A DNA stretch of 64,000 nucleotides from Algoriphagus sp. PAP.12 (lineage in GTDB: Bacteria; Bacteroidota; Bacteroidia; Cytophagales; Cyclobacteriaceae). Positions 1 through 10,164 of this stretch are shown one piece after another; the stretch's first letter is position 1, and every line of letters starts with the position of its first letter. Location: contig NZ_JAPPSQ010000006.1 in the NCBI RefSeq assembly GCF_026652115.1, positions 124,001 through 188,000 of the forward strand, in the 5' to 3' direction. Under the pieces are notes generated by a model. The model searched no databases. It was given only the letters and a program-made list of their open reading frames with translations, and was not told the DNA's origin. The position numbers and the translations under genes are program-made.

Positions 1-41
1 TCGAACCTCCGGCCATATTAGATTTTATTTTACTGATAATA

Positions 42-449
42 ATGATAACCTATCAAATAGAAAAAGAGATTTCATTGGAAGAATTTGTCTCGATTTTGGA
101 GTCATCTACACTTTCCAAAAGAAGGCCCATGGATAATCCTTCTCAGCTTCAACGGATGATCTCTGGTTCTAATTTGATCATTACGGCCAGGGCGCACGGA
201 AAATTGGTTGGTTTGCTTAGAGCCTTGTCTGATTTTTCATATAGATGCTTTATAGCGGATCTGGCGGTGGATGAAGTCTACCAAAGGCAGGGGATAGGAA
301 AGGCTCTTATACAAGAGGCTAGAAATTCAGCTGAAGATGCTAGATTATTTCTTTTTGCAGCCGAAGGGGCTATTCCTTTTTACCGCAAATTGGGTTTTTA
401 CCCCCATGATCACACTTATCAGTTAAAACCAGAAGATAAGCTTCTCTGA
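42..449 (+). CDS. GNAT family N-acetyltransferase
   Basis: Small single-domain acyl-CoA N-acyltransferase of 135 residues. The acetyl-CoA pyrophosphate-binding motif is visible as QRQGIGKA at residues 81-88, after the beta-4 strand IADLAVDEVY, and the typical C-terminal FYRKLGFYP segment closes the fold. The substrate cannot be told from sequence; GNATs of this size acetylate amines on small molecules or proteins in the cytoplasm. The start is an ATG. It ends 51 bases before the next gene, so it may or may not be cotranscribed with it. The fold is secure, the function is open. Confidence 0.85.
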   Translation: MITYQIEKEISLEEFVSILESSTLSKRRPMDNPSQLQRMISGSNLIITARAHGKLVGLLRALSDFSYRCFIADLAVDEVYQRQGIGKALIQEARNSAEDARLFLFAAEGAIPFYRKLGFYPHDHTYQLKPEDKLL

Positions 450-500
450 AATGCGGTATTTGGTTATATTTCCTTACCAAACGATCAACTAAACAACCGT

Positions 501-1778
501 ATGAACAAACTAGTACTCACTGGGCTTGCATGCATGCTAGCCTTGGGCGCTTTTGCCCAAAAAACTTACATCCACGCTGGTAGATTGATAGATACCAAGT
601 CGATGAAAGTTTTGAAAGAACAAACCATCGTAGTAGAAGATGGTAAAATCACTTCAGTTTCCTCAGGTTACCAAAATGGTGGTTCTGGAGATGAAATGGT
701 CGACCTGAAAAAATCAACTGTGCTTCCGGGATTGATGGATATGCACGTTCACATTGAAGGAGAAACCTCACCAACAAGATATATTGACGGCTTTCGTGAC
801 AATGAAGCCGATGTAGCTTACAAAGCACTTCCTCTAGCTGAGAAAACCTTGATGGCTGGATTTACAACTGTCCGAGATCTAGGTGGTTCCGGTGTCAATA
901 TTGCCCTTCGAAATGCAATCAATGCAGGGACAGTTTCTGGACCTAGAATTTATACCGCTGGAAAATCCATCGCTCCAACTGGCGGTCATGCAGACCCTAC
1001 CAATGGAAGAAAAAGAGATTTGATGGGAGATCCAGGGCCAGAAGTGGGGGTAATTAACGGCCCTTATGATGCTCGGAAAGCCGTAAGACAAGCTGTGAAA
1101 CTGGGCTCTGATGTCATCAAAGTAACTGCTACCGGTGGAGTTCTTTCGGTGGCTAGAGACGGGTCTGCCCCACAATTTCAGCAAGATGAGTTGGATGCGA
1201 TTGTTGAAACTGCCAATGACTTTGGGATTCATGTGGCAGCTCATGCCCATGGAGATGAAGGAATGCAGCGTGCAATCAAAGCCGGTGTTCACTCCATCGA
1301 GCATGGAACAATGATGACTGATGAGACTATGAGCCTAATGAAGGCAAAAGGAACTTGGTACGTTCCTACCATCACTGCGGGGATGACTGCCGCTCAATTG
1401 GCAGAAATCCCAGGATATTATCCAGCAGTTGTAGCTGAGAAGGCTAGAAGAATCGGGCCTCAAATCCAAGATACTTTTGCGAAAGCCTATAAAAATGGAG
1501 TGAAAATCGCTTTTGGAACAGATGCAGGTGTTTACCCTCACGGGGATAATTATAGAGAATTTGTTTACATGGTAGAGGCTGGAATGCCTGCCTTAGAAGC
1601 ACTTCAAGCAGCTACATATACCAATGCCATTTTTATGGATATCGAAGAAAAGCTCGGAACTATTGAAGCTGGAAAAATCGCAGATATCATTGCTGTCGAT
1701 GGAAATCCAGATGAAAATATCGCCGTGATGAAAGATGTGGTATTTGTGATGAAAGACGGAAAGATCTTTAAAAAATAA
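501..1778 (+). CDS. Secreted metal-dependent amidohydrolase (Xaa-Pro dipeptidase/imidazolonepropionase-like)
   Basis: Amidohydrolase-superfamily TIM-barrel enzyme of 425 residues with an N-terminal signal peptide (residues 1-20, cleaving after AFAQ), so it should act in the periplasm. Metal ligands expected of the superfamily are present: H82 and H84 in MDMHVH, K207 in VIKVTATGG as the probable carbamylated lysine, histidines at about 248-250 and 268 (SIEHGT), and D341 in AFGTDAG. Members hydrolyse amide or peptide bonds, including Xaa-Pro dipeptides and cyclic amides; the actual substrate is not evident. An intrinsic terminator follows directly, and secreted peptidase-like genes come next. 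Confidence 0.9.
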   Translation: MNKLVLTGLACMLALGAFAQKTYIHAGRLIDTKSMKVLKEQTIVVEDGKITSVSSGYQNGGSGDEMVDLKKSTVLPGLMDMHVHIEGETSPTRYIDGFRDNEADVAYKALPLAEKTLMAGFTTVRDLGGSGVNIALRNAINAGTVSGPRIYTAGKSIAPTGGHADPTNGRKRDLMGDPGPEVGVINGPYDARKAVRQAVKLGSDVIKVTATGGVLSVARDGSAPQFQQDELDAIVETANDFGIHVAAHAHGDEGMQRAIKAGVHSIEHGTMMTDETMSLMKAKGTWYVPTITAGMTAAQLAEIPGYYPAVVAEKARRIGPQIQDTFAKAYKNGVKIAFGTDAGVYPHGDNYREFVYMVEAGMPALEALQAATYTNAIFMDIEEKLGTIEAGKIADIIAVDGNPDENIAVMKDVVFVMKDGKIFKK

Positions 1779-1781
1779 CTG

Positions 1782-1806
1782 AAAGCCCTTTTGAGGGCTT
1801 TTCTTT
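1782..1806 (+). terminator. Rho-independent terminator after the amidohydrolase gene
   Basis: Arms AAAGCCCT (1782-1789) and AGGGCTTT (1794-1801) form a perfect 8-bp stem around a 4-nt loop, followed by a short T-rich run. It lies four bases past the amidohydrolase stop codon. Confidence 0.8.
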
Positions 1807-1839
1807 TGAAACATACCAACCAACCTTAAATCAAGAATT

Positions 1840-3345
1840 ATGAAAGTAAGATATCTACTGGTCTTCATTTTTGTGTCTGGCTTTACTTGGGCGCAGGAAA
1901 AACCGGAAGCAAAAAAAGAGGATCCAAAGGCCCAGGTTTTTGAATCCAAGCAGTCTGTGACGATTGATGGAAAAACCATTAATCTCAATGCCAAAGCTGG
2001 AACCATGGAGTTGAAAGATGAGAATAATAAGCCTATCGCTCTTTTCGGCTTTACTGCCTATTTCAAGGAAAATCCTGAGAAAAACCGACCGATTATATTC
2101 TCCTACAATGGCGGTCCGGGTTCTTCTTCTTATTGGTTGCACATGGGGATCATGGGGCCGAAAAGAATCTCCGTAGATGATCCAAATTACAATCAAGCCG
2201 CACCTTATGAATTGGTGAATAATGAATATTCCATTTTGGATATGGCTGATGTAGTGATGATGGATCCTGTAGGTACTGGGCTATCCGTTCCTATTGGCGA
2301 ATCCGAAGGAAAGGATTTCTGGGGGGTAGATCAGGATATCCGAAGTGTCAGTTTGTTTATCATGCAGTTTTTGAAAGAGCATGGACGACTGAATTCTCCT
2401 AAATATATTTTGGGAGAAAGCTACGGTACCTTTAGAAACGCAGGTGTGATGAGCTATCTTTTGAATAGAGGCTATGCTTTGAACGGAGTAGTGATGGTGT
2501 CCTCAGTTTTTGATTTGAGAACCTTGTTCTTTGTACCAAATGAGGATATTTCCAATATCGTTTATTTCCCAACTGTAGCAGTAACGGCAAGATATCATGA
2601 TAAAATCACCAATAAGGGGGCAGATATCGAATCTTTTGTTCAGGAGGTAAGAGAGTTCACTGAGAATGAATATGCACCAGCTTTATTCAAAGGAAATACA
2701 ATTTCTGATGCTGAGAAAAATCAGATTGCCCAGAAACTCGAGTCGTATTCTGGAATTAGTGCGGAAATTTGGTTGCGTGCTGATTTGAAATTGAATGCCG
2801 GGGAGACTTTCCAGGAAATGTTGAGAGACGAGAAGATGACTGTTGGACGATTGGATTCAAGATATAAAGGAATCAATTTGGATCCGATGTCTATGTCTTC
2901 TTTCACAGATCCTCAGAGTGATGCGATCTCTCCTGCTTATACCAGCTTATTTTTGGATTACTTCCATGGCTCGCTTGGCGTAAGTAAAGACCTTCTTTAT
3001 GCTACTTCCGCAGGGGGTAGAAATGGTTTTAGATGGGATTGGTCCCACCGAGGAAATCAATATTGGGGAACTGATGGTGCTATTACCACACTTCCTGACA
3101 TGGCAGATGCATTGAGCAAAGATCCGAATATGAAAGTCTTGATCATGAATGGCTATTATGATCTGGCAACTGTATTTTATGGGGTGGAGCATTCCATTTC
3201 TCACTTGGGACTTCCCAAGTCAGCTTCTGACAGAATCAAGATGACCTACTATGAAGCTGGTCACATGATGTATACTCATTTGCCATCGGCTCAAAAATTC
3301 AGAGATGATCTAAAGGCATTTATTGAGGATACTTTGAGAAAATAA
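1840..3345 (+). CDS. S10 family serine carboxypeptidase-like protein, secreted
   Basis: Alpha/beta-hydrolase peptidase of the serine carboxypeptidase (S10) family, 501 residues. A signal peptide covers about residues 1-19 (ending TWAQ). The family oxyanion segment NGGPGSSS is at 90-97, the nucleophile elbow GESYG places Ser194, and Asp441 (NGYYD) and His475 (EAGHMM) complete the likely triad. S10 enzymes remove C-terminal residues from peptides at acidic pH; bacterial members are less studied. The product should be periplasmic. The next gene starts only 13 bases downstream, suggesting cotranscription of two secreted hydrolases. Confidence 0.9.
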   Translation: MKVRYLLVFIFVSGFTWAQEKPEAKKEDPKAQVFESKQSVTIDGKTINLNAKAGTMELKDENNKPIALFGFTAYFKENPEKNRPIIFSYNGGPGSSSYWLHMGIMGPKRISVDDPNYNQAAPYELVNNEYSILDMADVVMMDPVGTGLSVPIGESEGKDFWGVDQDIRSVSLFIMQFLKEHGRLNSPKYILGESYGTFRNAGVMSYLLNRGYALNGVVMVSSVFDLRTLFFVPNEDISNIVYFPTVAVTARYHDKITNKGADIESFVQEVREFTENEYAPALFKGNTISDAEKNQIAQKLESYSGISAEIWLRADLKLNAGETFQEMLRDEKMTVGRLDSRYKGINLDPMSMSSFTDPQSDAISPAYTSLFLDYFHGSLGVSKDLLYATSAGGRNGFRWDWSHRGNQYWGTDGAITTLPDMADALSKDPNMKVLIMNGYYDLATVFYGVEHSISHLGLPKSASDRIKMTYYEAGHMMYTHLPSAQKFRDDLKAFIEDTLRK

Positions 3346-3358
3346 GTTTATTTGTAGC

Positions 3359-4462
3359 ATGAATAAAGCTGCTAGTTTTTTGAAAGCCCTGATATTCATC
3401 GGGGCTTTTTTTTCCTCTTTTCATCTCTCGGCCCAAGGATCATCTTCTGGGAATTCTATCTATTTCCCTCCCAATGATTCGCAGGAATGGGAAAAGATGT
3501 CTCAGTCAGAAGCGGGTTTTGATCAACAAAAGATGGGCGAGTTCCTTTCCTGGCTATCTGAAACTGATACAAGAGGTTTTTTGATTTTAAAAGATGGGAA
3601 AATTGTAGTAGAGGAATATTGGGGAGGAAAATTGACCGGTTTGGGACCAATGGACTCGGAGTCTTTCTGGTATTGGGCTTCAGCTGGCAAAACCCTCACA
3701 GCAACGATGATCGGCATCGCAGAAAATGAAAAACTGCTTAAAATCAAAGATAAGACCCAGAAGTACTTGGGAAATGGATGGACTTCCATGACCTCAAAAG
3801 AAGAAAAAAAGATCAGAATTGTCCATCATTTGACAATGACTACGGGTATCGATGATGAAGTATCAAACTTGGACGAAACTGATCCTTCGGCTTTCCGTTT
3901 TTTAGCCAAGCCAGGAGCTAGGTGGAGCTACCACAATGGAACATATACTGTGCTTGAAAAGGTGTTGGAAAAAGCTTCTGGCGAAACCTATCAAACTTAT
4001 TTCAAATCCAGAATTGGCGATCATATAGGAATGAAAGGGTTTTGGCAAAAGGCTGGAAAGAACAACGTGTTTTACAGTACGCCTAGATCCATGGCAAGAT
4101 TTGGGCTTTTGATGTTATCCAAAGGGAATTGGAATGGAGAACAAATATGGGAAGGAAGTTATTTTGATCAAATGATAAAGCCGTCTCAGAATCTAAACCC
4201 AAGCTATGGATATTTGACATGGTTGAATGGTCAAAAGGCCTTTATGCTTCCGGGAGTTGAAAAAAGCCTTTCAGGTTCTTTGATTCAAAATGGTCCAAAT
4301 GATATGTATCAGGCTATGGGAAAAAACGGACAATTTTTGATGGTTATACCTTCTCAAAACTTGGTAATTGTACGTATGGGGGGAGCATCGGATTCTACTT
4401 CGATTCCCTTTTTATTAATCCGACAAATGTGGGATAGGTTGGCTTCTGTGATTCAGCCTTAA
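3359..4462 (+). CDS. Serine hydrolase of the class C beta-lactamase fold, secreted
   Basis: Penicillin-binding/beta-lactamase-fold hydrolase of 367 residues with a signal peptide (about 1-25, ending LSAQ). The active-site SxxK tetrad is SAGK at 108-111 within YWASAGKTLT, and the second motif YxN is YHN at 191-193. Family members act as esterases, D-aminopeptidases or DD-peptidases; true beta-lactamase activity is not implied. It starts 13 bases after the S10 peptidase gene and overlaps the convergent response-regulator gene by 4 bases. A clear paralogue lies on the minus strand at 42877-43944, sharing the YFPP...WYWASAGKTLT core. Confidence 0.88.
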   Translation: MNKAASFLKALIFIGAFFSSFHLSAQGSSSGNSIYFPPNDSQEWEKMSQSEAGFDQQKMGEFLSWLSETDTRGFLILKDGKIVVEEYWGGKLTGLGPMDSESFWYWASAGKTLTATMIGIAENEKLLKIKDKTQKYLGNGWTSMTSKEEKKIRIVHHLTMTTGIDDEVSNLDETDPSAFRFLAKPGARWSYHNGTYTVLEKVLEKASGETYQTYFKSRIGDHIGMKGFWQKAGKNNVFYSTPRSMARFGLLMLSKGNWNGEQIWEGSYFDQMIKPSQNLNPSYGYLTWLNGQKAFMLPGVEKSLSGSLIQNGPNDMYQAMGKNGQFLMVIPSQNLVIVRMGGASDSTSIPFLLIRQMWDRLASVIQP

Positions 4463-4857
4463 ATTCCCTTTTCTAAAAATTCGGCTACTTGGTGATGGAT
4501 TTTATCCATTGTTAGAGGCTTTTCTAAAAAGCCTAATACGACTTCATATTCCATAGCTTTTTGACGGTCTTGAAAATCTATGGAGCTTGAAAGGATTACG
4601 ATTTTGTCTTTTCTCTCAGGGAGTTTTTCCAAGTATGCGTCTAAAAATTCCCAGCCATTCATCACTGGCATATTAATGTCCAAGAAAATCAAAACTTCTT
4701 GAGGTGTCTGAGAATCTTCTAAATAACCCAAAGCTTCTGATCCCTCCAAGAATTCGTATATATTCTCAGCAATTCCTACTTTTCCCAATAATCGCTTATT
4801 GATCAAATTATTGATAGGATCGTCATCCACTAGAAAAATTGCGTCGAAATGGGTCAT
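4459..4857 (-). CDS. Single-domain CheY-like response regulator
   Basis: A 132-residue receiver domain with no output domain. The acidic pocket is D11-D12, the phospho-acceptor is Asp60 in FLDINMPVMNGWEF, the switch serine is in VILSSS (about 90-92) and the conserved lysine is K113 in LEKPLT. Stand-alone receivers of this kind usually work in phosphorelays or contact hybrid kinases; no kinase gene is adjacent, so its partner is unknown. The gene ends within the last codons of the convergent serine-hydrolase gene. Confidence 0.9.
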   Translation of the reverse strand: MTHFDAIFLVDDDPINNLINKRLLGKVGIAENIYEFLEGSEALGYLEDSQTPQEVLIFLDINMPVMNGWEFLDAYLEKLPERKDKIVILSSSIDFQDRQKAMEYEVVLGFLEKPLTMDKIHHQVAEFLEKGI

Positions 4858-4984
4858 TTAGTTTTTAAAAACGCACACTTAAAATGTATTTAAAGCAAAA
4901 TACAATTATTCCCAATCCAAGAAAAAAGTTTGTGGTCATTTTTTCAAATTGAGAATCCCTTGATCTCAAAATGAGGGAAATAAA

Positions 4985-5010
4985 AAAAGGAGGCCCTTGA
5001 GCCTCCTTTT
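4985..5010 (-). terminator. Rho-independent terminator of the groES-groEL operon
   Basis: A perfect 10-bp stem (4985-4994 with 5001-5010) with a 6-nt loop, followed on the minus strand by a run of T residues. It sits 17 bases past the groEL stop codon. Confidence 0.88.
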
Positions 5011-5026
5011 GTAACAATGGGGTTGA

Positions 5027-6673
<1,647 letters not shown>

Positions 6674-6692
6674 TTAATGTTTTGGTGATTAA

Positions 6693-6971
6693 TTAAAGGA
6701 TCGCGAAAATGTCAGATTCTCTCATGATTAGGTAATCTGCTCCGTCCACGCTCAATTCAGTACCGGAATATTTTCCGTACAAAACTGTGTCTCCAACTTT
6801 TACAGTCAAGGGCTCATCTTTTTTACCATTGCCAACTGCTACGACAGTTCCTCTTTGAGGCTTTTCTTTGGCAGTATCCGGGATGTAAAGGCCGGAAGCG
6901 GTTTTCTCTTCAGCAGCTGCAGGTTGTACTAGAACTCTGTCCGCAAGAGGCTTGATGTTCACGTTTGACAT
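6693..6971 (-). CDS. groES: Co-chaperonin GroES (Hsp10)
   Basis: The 10-kDa lid of the chaperonin, 92 residues. It begins [23 protein letters not shown], contains the mobile-loop region around SGLYIP and ends with [13 protein letters not shown], all characteristic. It is the first gene of the groES-groEL operon. No CIRCE element (TTAGCACTC-N9-GAGTGCTAA) is seen upstream. Instead the 220 bases before it contain a sigma-54-like -24/-12 element and an inverted repeat, which may govern its expression. Confidence 0.98.
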   Translation of the reverse strand: MSNVNIKPLADRVLVQPAAAEEKTASGLYIPDTAKEKPQRGTVVAVGNGKKDEPLTVKVGDTVLYGKYSGTELSVDGADYLIMRESDIFAIL

Positions 6972-7019
6972 AATATGAAATTGTTTAAAGGTTAGTTTAA
7001 AATTCTACATCCCTCCATG

Positions 7020-7036
7020 AGCGATTCCTGTGCCAA
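7020..7036 (-). promoter_or_regulatory. Candidate sigma-54 (-24/-12) promoter for groESL
   Basis: On the minus strand the sequence TTGGCACAGGAATCGCT matches the sigma-54 consensus closely: TGGCAC at -24, GG and GC separated by exactly ten bases, and CGCT in place of TGCW at -12. It ends 49 bases upstream of the groES start. A sigma-54 activator gene is present in the window (10688-11983). A single-copy match found by eye can be chance. Confidence 0.5.
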
Positions 7037-7055
7037 GTGCAGATTATTTTAAAAC

Positions 7056-7083
7056 ACTGACAAATCGACTTCATCTTGTCAGT
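7056..7083. promoter_or_regulatory. Inverted repeat upstream of groES, possible operator or enhancer site
   Basis: ACTGACAA (7056-7063) and TTGTCAGT (7076-7083) are perfect inverted arms separated by 12 bases. The repeat lies about 20 bases upstream of the candidate sigma-54 element for groESL and about 110 bases upstream of the divergent gene at 7191. ACTGACAG recurs at about 7143. The geometry suits a dimeric regulator; which one is unknown. Confidence 0.45.
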
Positions 7084-7190
7084 TGTCTGGCCTAACTCAC
7101 AATTTTTCATGCTGATATGTCTGCCAAAATTTCAAGCAGCAATGGATTTACTGACAGAAATTTGTAATTTTTGGTAAAGCCAACAAACCT

Positions 7191-7901
7191 ATGAGAACAC
7201 TTTCCAAAAATTGGGTGACAGAAGGACTGATAGATTTTGAGTATAAGAAGTATCAGCTTCTGGCTTACCTCCAAGAAACCAACAGGCATTTTCAAGCAGC
7301 CATGCTTTATCCGAGTTTGGGAGAGCTGATTGAGCATCATCGAAACTTGAATGAATTTAAATCGGGGAAAAAGAAGCTTTCCGATATGTTTCCAAAAGCT
7401 CTTTCAAATGTGGATTTGGATCAGGCCAAACTTCATTTTGAGCCTAGGGAGAAGGATGGGAATCTAATTGAAGAAATCAATCAGATTACAGATTTTGCTC
7501 TTCCAAAAATAGAAAAGCAGATCCGAGAGGGGAGAACCATATACGATTATGTGGAGGAGCAAATTGAATTTGAACCTGTGGGTATTCAGCCATTGTATAA
7601 TAGAGAAGGTTTTGTTCTTCTCACAAGAGAGAATTCTGCCGATGTTCATGCTTTTCGGTACAAGTCTGGCTTGCTACAATTTGCGGGTGAAAAGTTTAGA
7701 AGTGTGTCACTTTGGCTAATAGGAGTGTTTCAAAAAACACTTGTCAAAACCTTGGAGGCACTCAAATTGGATTTGGTAAAAGAAGTGAAGGAGTTGCCCA
7801 ATCCTGCTACATGGAGGCTACATAGTCAACAATCATTCCCTATAGATGAAACCTTGGTTCCGATCAGTAAACGACTTCTTTTGCAACATGTAAAGGCATA
7901 A
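7191..7901 (+). CDS. Conserved hypothetical protein of unknown function
   Basis: A soluble 236-residue protein that I do not assign to a named family. It has no signal peptide or membrane segment. It is rich in charged and hydrophobic helical stretches (for example KLHFEPREKDGNLIEEINQI and VFQKTLVKTLEALKLDLVKEVKEL), suggesting a mainly alpha-helical N-terminus and C-terminus around a short beta-rich centre. It is transcribed divergently from groES, from which it is separated by 219 bases holding regulatory-looking repeats, so a link to chaperonin or stress regulation is possible but unproven. Confidence 0.7.
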   Translation: MRTLSKNWVTEGLIDFEYKKYQLLAYLQETNRHFQAAMLYPSLGELIEHHRNLNEFKSGKKKLSDMFPKALSNVDLDQAKLHFEPREKDGNLIEEINQITDFALPKIEKQIREGRTIYDYVEEQIEFEPVGIQPLYNREGFVLLTRENSADVHAFRYKSGLLQFAGEKFRSVSLWLIGVFQKTLVKTLEALKLDLVKEVKELPNPATWRLHSQQSFPIDETLVPISKRLLLQHVKA

Positions 7902-7926
7902 AAAAAAGGAGGCCTACCCGGCCTCC
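7901..7926 (-). terminator. Terminator at the end of the sterol-desaturase-like gene
   Basis: GGAGGCC (7908-7914) pairs with GGCCTCC (7920-7926) around a 5-nt loop and, read on the minus strand, runs into seven T residues. The stem overlaps the last codons of the minus-strand gene, and the convergent plus-strand gene ends immediately beside it. Confidence 0.8.
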
Positions 7927-8843
7927 GCTAATTCTTTCTCTTTTTCGATGTGAGGTTCTTCCCGCTGTTCTTTTTTAATTCGAGTGGCGATCACTTCTGC
8001 ACCAGGCTTGTCAAATAAAATTCTCCAAACCTCTTTTCCATTTTTAGCTTGAGCAATATCTTTTACAATATCTCTCCATTCATGGAAAACCAAATAGACC
8101 GGATTATATGAAGTCACTGGTTTAGTTATACCATAAGTTGGCCTTTCGCCTTCAGGCATAAAGGTTCCGAACATCCTGTCCCATATAATGAACGTAGAAC
8201 CATAGTTCTTGTCCAAATAATGCTCATCACTCGCATGATGCACTCTATGGTGTGAAGGAGTGGTGAAAATATATTCTACTACAGGGTGAAGTTTTTTGAT
8301 GTATTCTGTATGAATCCAGAATTGGTACAATACTGCGATTTGGTGACAGATGAAGAATACATAAGGATCAAATCCCATAAACATCACAGGGAAGAAGAAA
8401 ATGATCTTGATGTGCTGTGTCCATCCCAAACGGAAAGAGACAGAAAGATTGTATTTCTCAGAATTGTGATGGGTAATGTGTGTTGCCCACCAGAACCTTT
8501 GCTCATGAGCCACTCTGTGTGCCCAGTATCTGGCAAAATCAATCGCGATGAAGCAAAGGATAAAAGACCACCATGTTGGTGGGATTTTGAAAGGGGAGAT
8601 GTTATAAAAAAACAAAGCTGAGCCAAAAGTAGCTAGCTTAATCATGGCGGAAATTCCAACGTTTACCAAACCAATGGTAGTTGCAGCAAAGAAGTCTTTG
8701 GTGTTATAAGCATCTCTTTTTTGGTACCAAGAGATCCCCCATTCCACAAAGACCAGCAAAAACATGACAGGTGTTGCCCATAAAATCAAATTTGGCCAAG
8801 TTTCTAGATTCAGGTCCTCCAGCCGGAGCGGTTGGTTATTCAT
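7914..8843 (-). CDS. Sterol desaturase/fatty acid hydroxylase superfamily membrane protein
   Basis: Di-iron membrane oxygenase of 309 residues. The eight-histidine ligand set is visible: H109-x3-H113 (HRVAH), H122-x2-HH126 (HITHH), H178 and H198-HRVHH (198-203). At least three hydrophobic segments flank it (about 20-37, 55-80 and 92-105, plus 145-172). Members hydroxylate or desaturate sterols, fatty acids, alkylglycerols or carotenoids; the substrate is unclear here. A charged C-terminal tail (about 270-309, rich in E, K and R) is longer than the catalytic core needs. It ends at its own terminator and lies between groESL and secG. Confidence 0.88.
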   Translation of the reverse strand: MNNQPLRLEDLNLETWPNLILWATPVMFLLVFVEWGISWYQKRDAYNTKDFFAATTIGLVNVGISAMIKLATFGSALFFYNISPFKIPPTWWSFILCFIAIDFARYWAHRVAHEQRFWWATHITHHNSEKYNLSVSFRLGWTQHIKIIFFFPVMFMGFDPYVFFICHQIAVLYQFWIHTEYIKKLHPVVEYIFTTPSHHRVHHASDEHYLDKNYGSTFIIWDRMFGTFMPEGERPTYGITKPVTSYNPVYLVFHEWRDIVKDIAQAKNGKEVWRILFDKPGAEVIATRIKKEQREEPHIEKEKELAEAG

Positions 8844-8930
8844 ATAGTTGTGTTTGGTTTGAGCTGCAGATTTTCTTAAACGGGCGATCTAAATTCCGCA
8901 AAAAAGAATCCTTTAATTGCCAAACTAAAC

Positions 8931-8959
8931 AAAAAAGTCCGCCTTGCGAAGGCGGACTT
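8931..8959 (-). terminator. Terminator downstream of secG
   Basis: A perfect 11-bp stem (8935-8945 with 8949-8959) with a 3-nt GCG loop, followed on the minus strand by six T residues. It lies 36 bases beyond the secG stop codon and closes the miaB-to-secG run. Confidence 0.88.
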
Positions 8960-8994
8960 AATATTTATTCTTAAAAGGTCTAAAAAACCTTGAA

Positions 8995-9357
8995 TTAGTT
9001 TCCAGTTGAATCTTCTGGAGTAGCTTCAGTTTCCGTAGGAAGTACACTTTCTCCAGCAGGTTCACCAAATGCAGGCGCTACGACTTGTTGTTTTGCACTA
9101 TCAATGTTTGGTGAAGAGAATTGGTTTGGCTGGCTTCCAGAATAGAATGCGGATGATGCCAAAGAAAGCACCAAGATAGAAATTGCAAGAATCCAAGTTG
9201 CCTTTTCAAGTACATTTCCAGTACGAGTTACTCCCATGATTTGGGATGCGCTACCACCGAAAGCTGCTCCAACGCCACCTTTTGAGTTTTGACCTAGGAT
9301 CACTAGGATCAACAACACAGCTAGGATTAGAATGATGGTGATTAATAGGGTAAACAT
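8995..9357 (-). CDS. secG: Preprotein translocase subunit SecG
   Basis: A 120-residue inner-membrane protein with two transmembrane helices (about 2-22 and 52-72) separated by the conserved cytoplasmic loop GQNSKGGVGAAFGGSASQ, the SecG signature. SecG assists SecYE-mediated export. The C-terminal 45 residues are a low-complexity, acidic, proline- and threonine-containing tail, as is common in Bacteroidetes SecG. It is the last gene of the miaB-sigma54 activator-lptE-TPR-like-secG run. Confidence 0.93.
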   Translation of the reverse strand: MFTLLITIILILAVLLILVILGQNSKGGVGAAFGGSASQIMGVTRTGNVLEKATWILAISILVLSLASSAFYSGSQPNQFSSPNIDSAKQQVVAPAFGEPAGESVLPTETEATPEDSTGN

Positions 9358-9368
9358 ATATTTAGTAA

Positions 9369-10133
9369 TTAAGAATTTTTCAAGTTTTCAATCAAGTCCG
9401 CAAAGTAAGCCTTTTTATCCGGAAACTTCAAGCCCAATTTTTCATAAATTTCAATCGCTTTATCCTTCTTGTTTTGCTTCAAGAGGAGTTTAGCGTAGGA
9501 TTCAGAAATCAGGTTGTCATTGATCTGAGTGCTCGTTGCTGCTAGATTTTCTGTGTTTTGATTTGCCTCTATTTCTTTGATAGTGGCTAGCTTGATAGAT
9601 TTTTTGCTGAAGGCTTTGATCAAATCGATTTGCTCCTTTTTCTTGGAGTCAACAATTGTTTTCTTCTCACGCTTTTTGATAGTCTCAATCAGATCATCTC
9701 CAGCACTTGCTCTTCGAGTTCGTCTTTTAGGTTTAGGGGGCTCTGGCTTTTCCTCTACCTTTTGCTCTGGTTCCTCAGCCTTGTTACCTTTTAGCTGCTC
9801 TCCCAAAACCTTCAAAGATTGAGTTCTGCTAGCTTGGCTTGGTTTCTCCGGTTGATCTTCAGGAAGTAAATCCTCTGCTGGAGAGGTTTTAGAATTGCTT
9901 ACCTCTTGCTCTACTAGTTTTTTGAGCCAAATCCTGTCTGGGCTAGTGATTGCTGCCCATCCCAATGAAGAAGCTGCCGAATTCATCTTTTTCTGAAACT
10001 CATATTTAGCTATCAAAACATGAGGGATCTGGAAATAGGGGAAATTTTCCTGCACTTTTTTCAAATGGAGGACATCACTCTTTTCCAGAGAGTCAGCTTT
10101 CTTGAGGATTTCTTGAAATTGGCTGGCGTTCAC
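9369..10133 (-). CDS. Conserved hypothetical protein with C-terminal TPR-like helices
   Basis: A 254-residue cytoplasmic protein with no signal sequence. The N-terminal 70 residues (QFQEILKKADSLEKSDVLHL...) look helical, the middle (about 75-165) is low-complexity and strongly basic/acidic (KPKRRTRRASAGDD, KKREKKTIVDSKKKEQ), and the C-terminus contains a single TPR-like helix pair (SYAKLLLKQNKKDKAIEIYEKLGLKFPDKKAYF). The start is a GTG 31 bases after lptE; no ATG is available near it. Its position between lptE and secG suggests a role near envelope biogenesis, but no function is known to me. Confidence 0.75.
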   Translation of the reverse strand: MNASQFQEILKKADSLEKSDVLHLKKVQENFPYFQIPHVLIAKYEFQKKMNSAASSLGWAAITSPDRIWLKKLVEQEVSNSKTSPAEDLLPEDQPEKPSQASRTQSLKVLGEQLKGNKAEEPEQKVEEKPEPPKPKRRTRRASAGDDLIETIKKREKKTIVDSKKKEQIDLIKAFSKKSIKLATIKEIEANQNTENLAATSTQINDNLISESYAKLLLKQNKKDKAIEIYEKLGLKFPDKKAYFADLIENLKNS

Positions 10134-10164
10134 TTTTAGGCTTTTGGGTGAAAATAGATAAAAT

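Noticed and set aside
1..21. Short in-frame tail ending in TAG at the window edge
   Set aside because: Six sense codons followed by a stop could be the end of an upstream gene, but this is too little sequence to support a feature.
1593..2006. Open frame antisense across the amidohydrolase-S10 peptidase junction
   Set aside because: It spans a terminator and two confident genes on the other strand and shows no family motif.
6972..7190. CIRCE element upstream of groES
   Set aside because: Searched for TTAGCACTC-N9-GAGTGCTAA and near variants; none is present.
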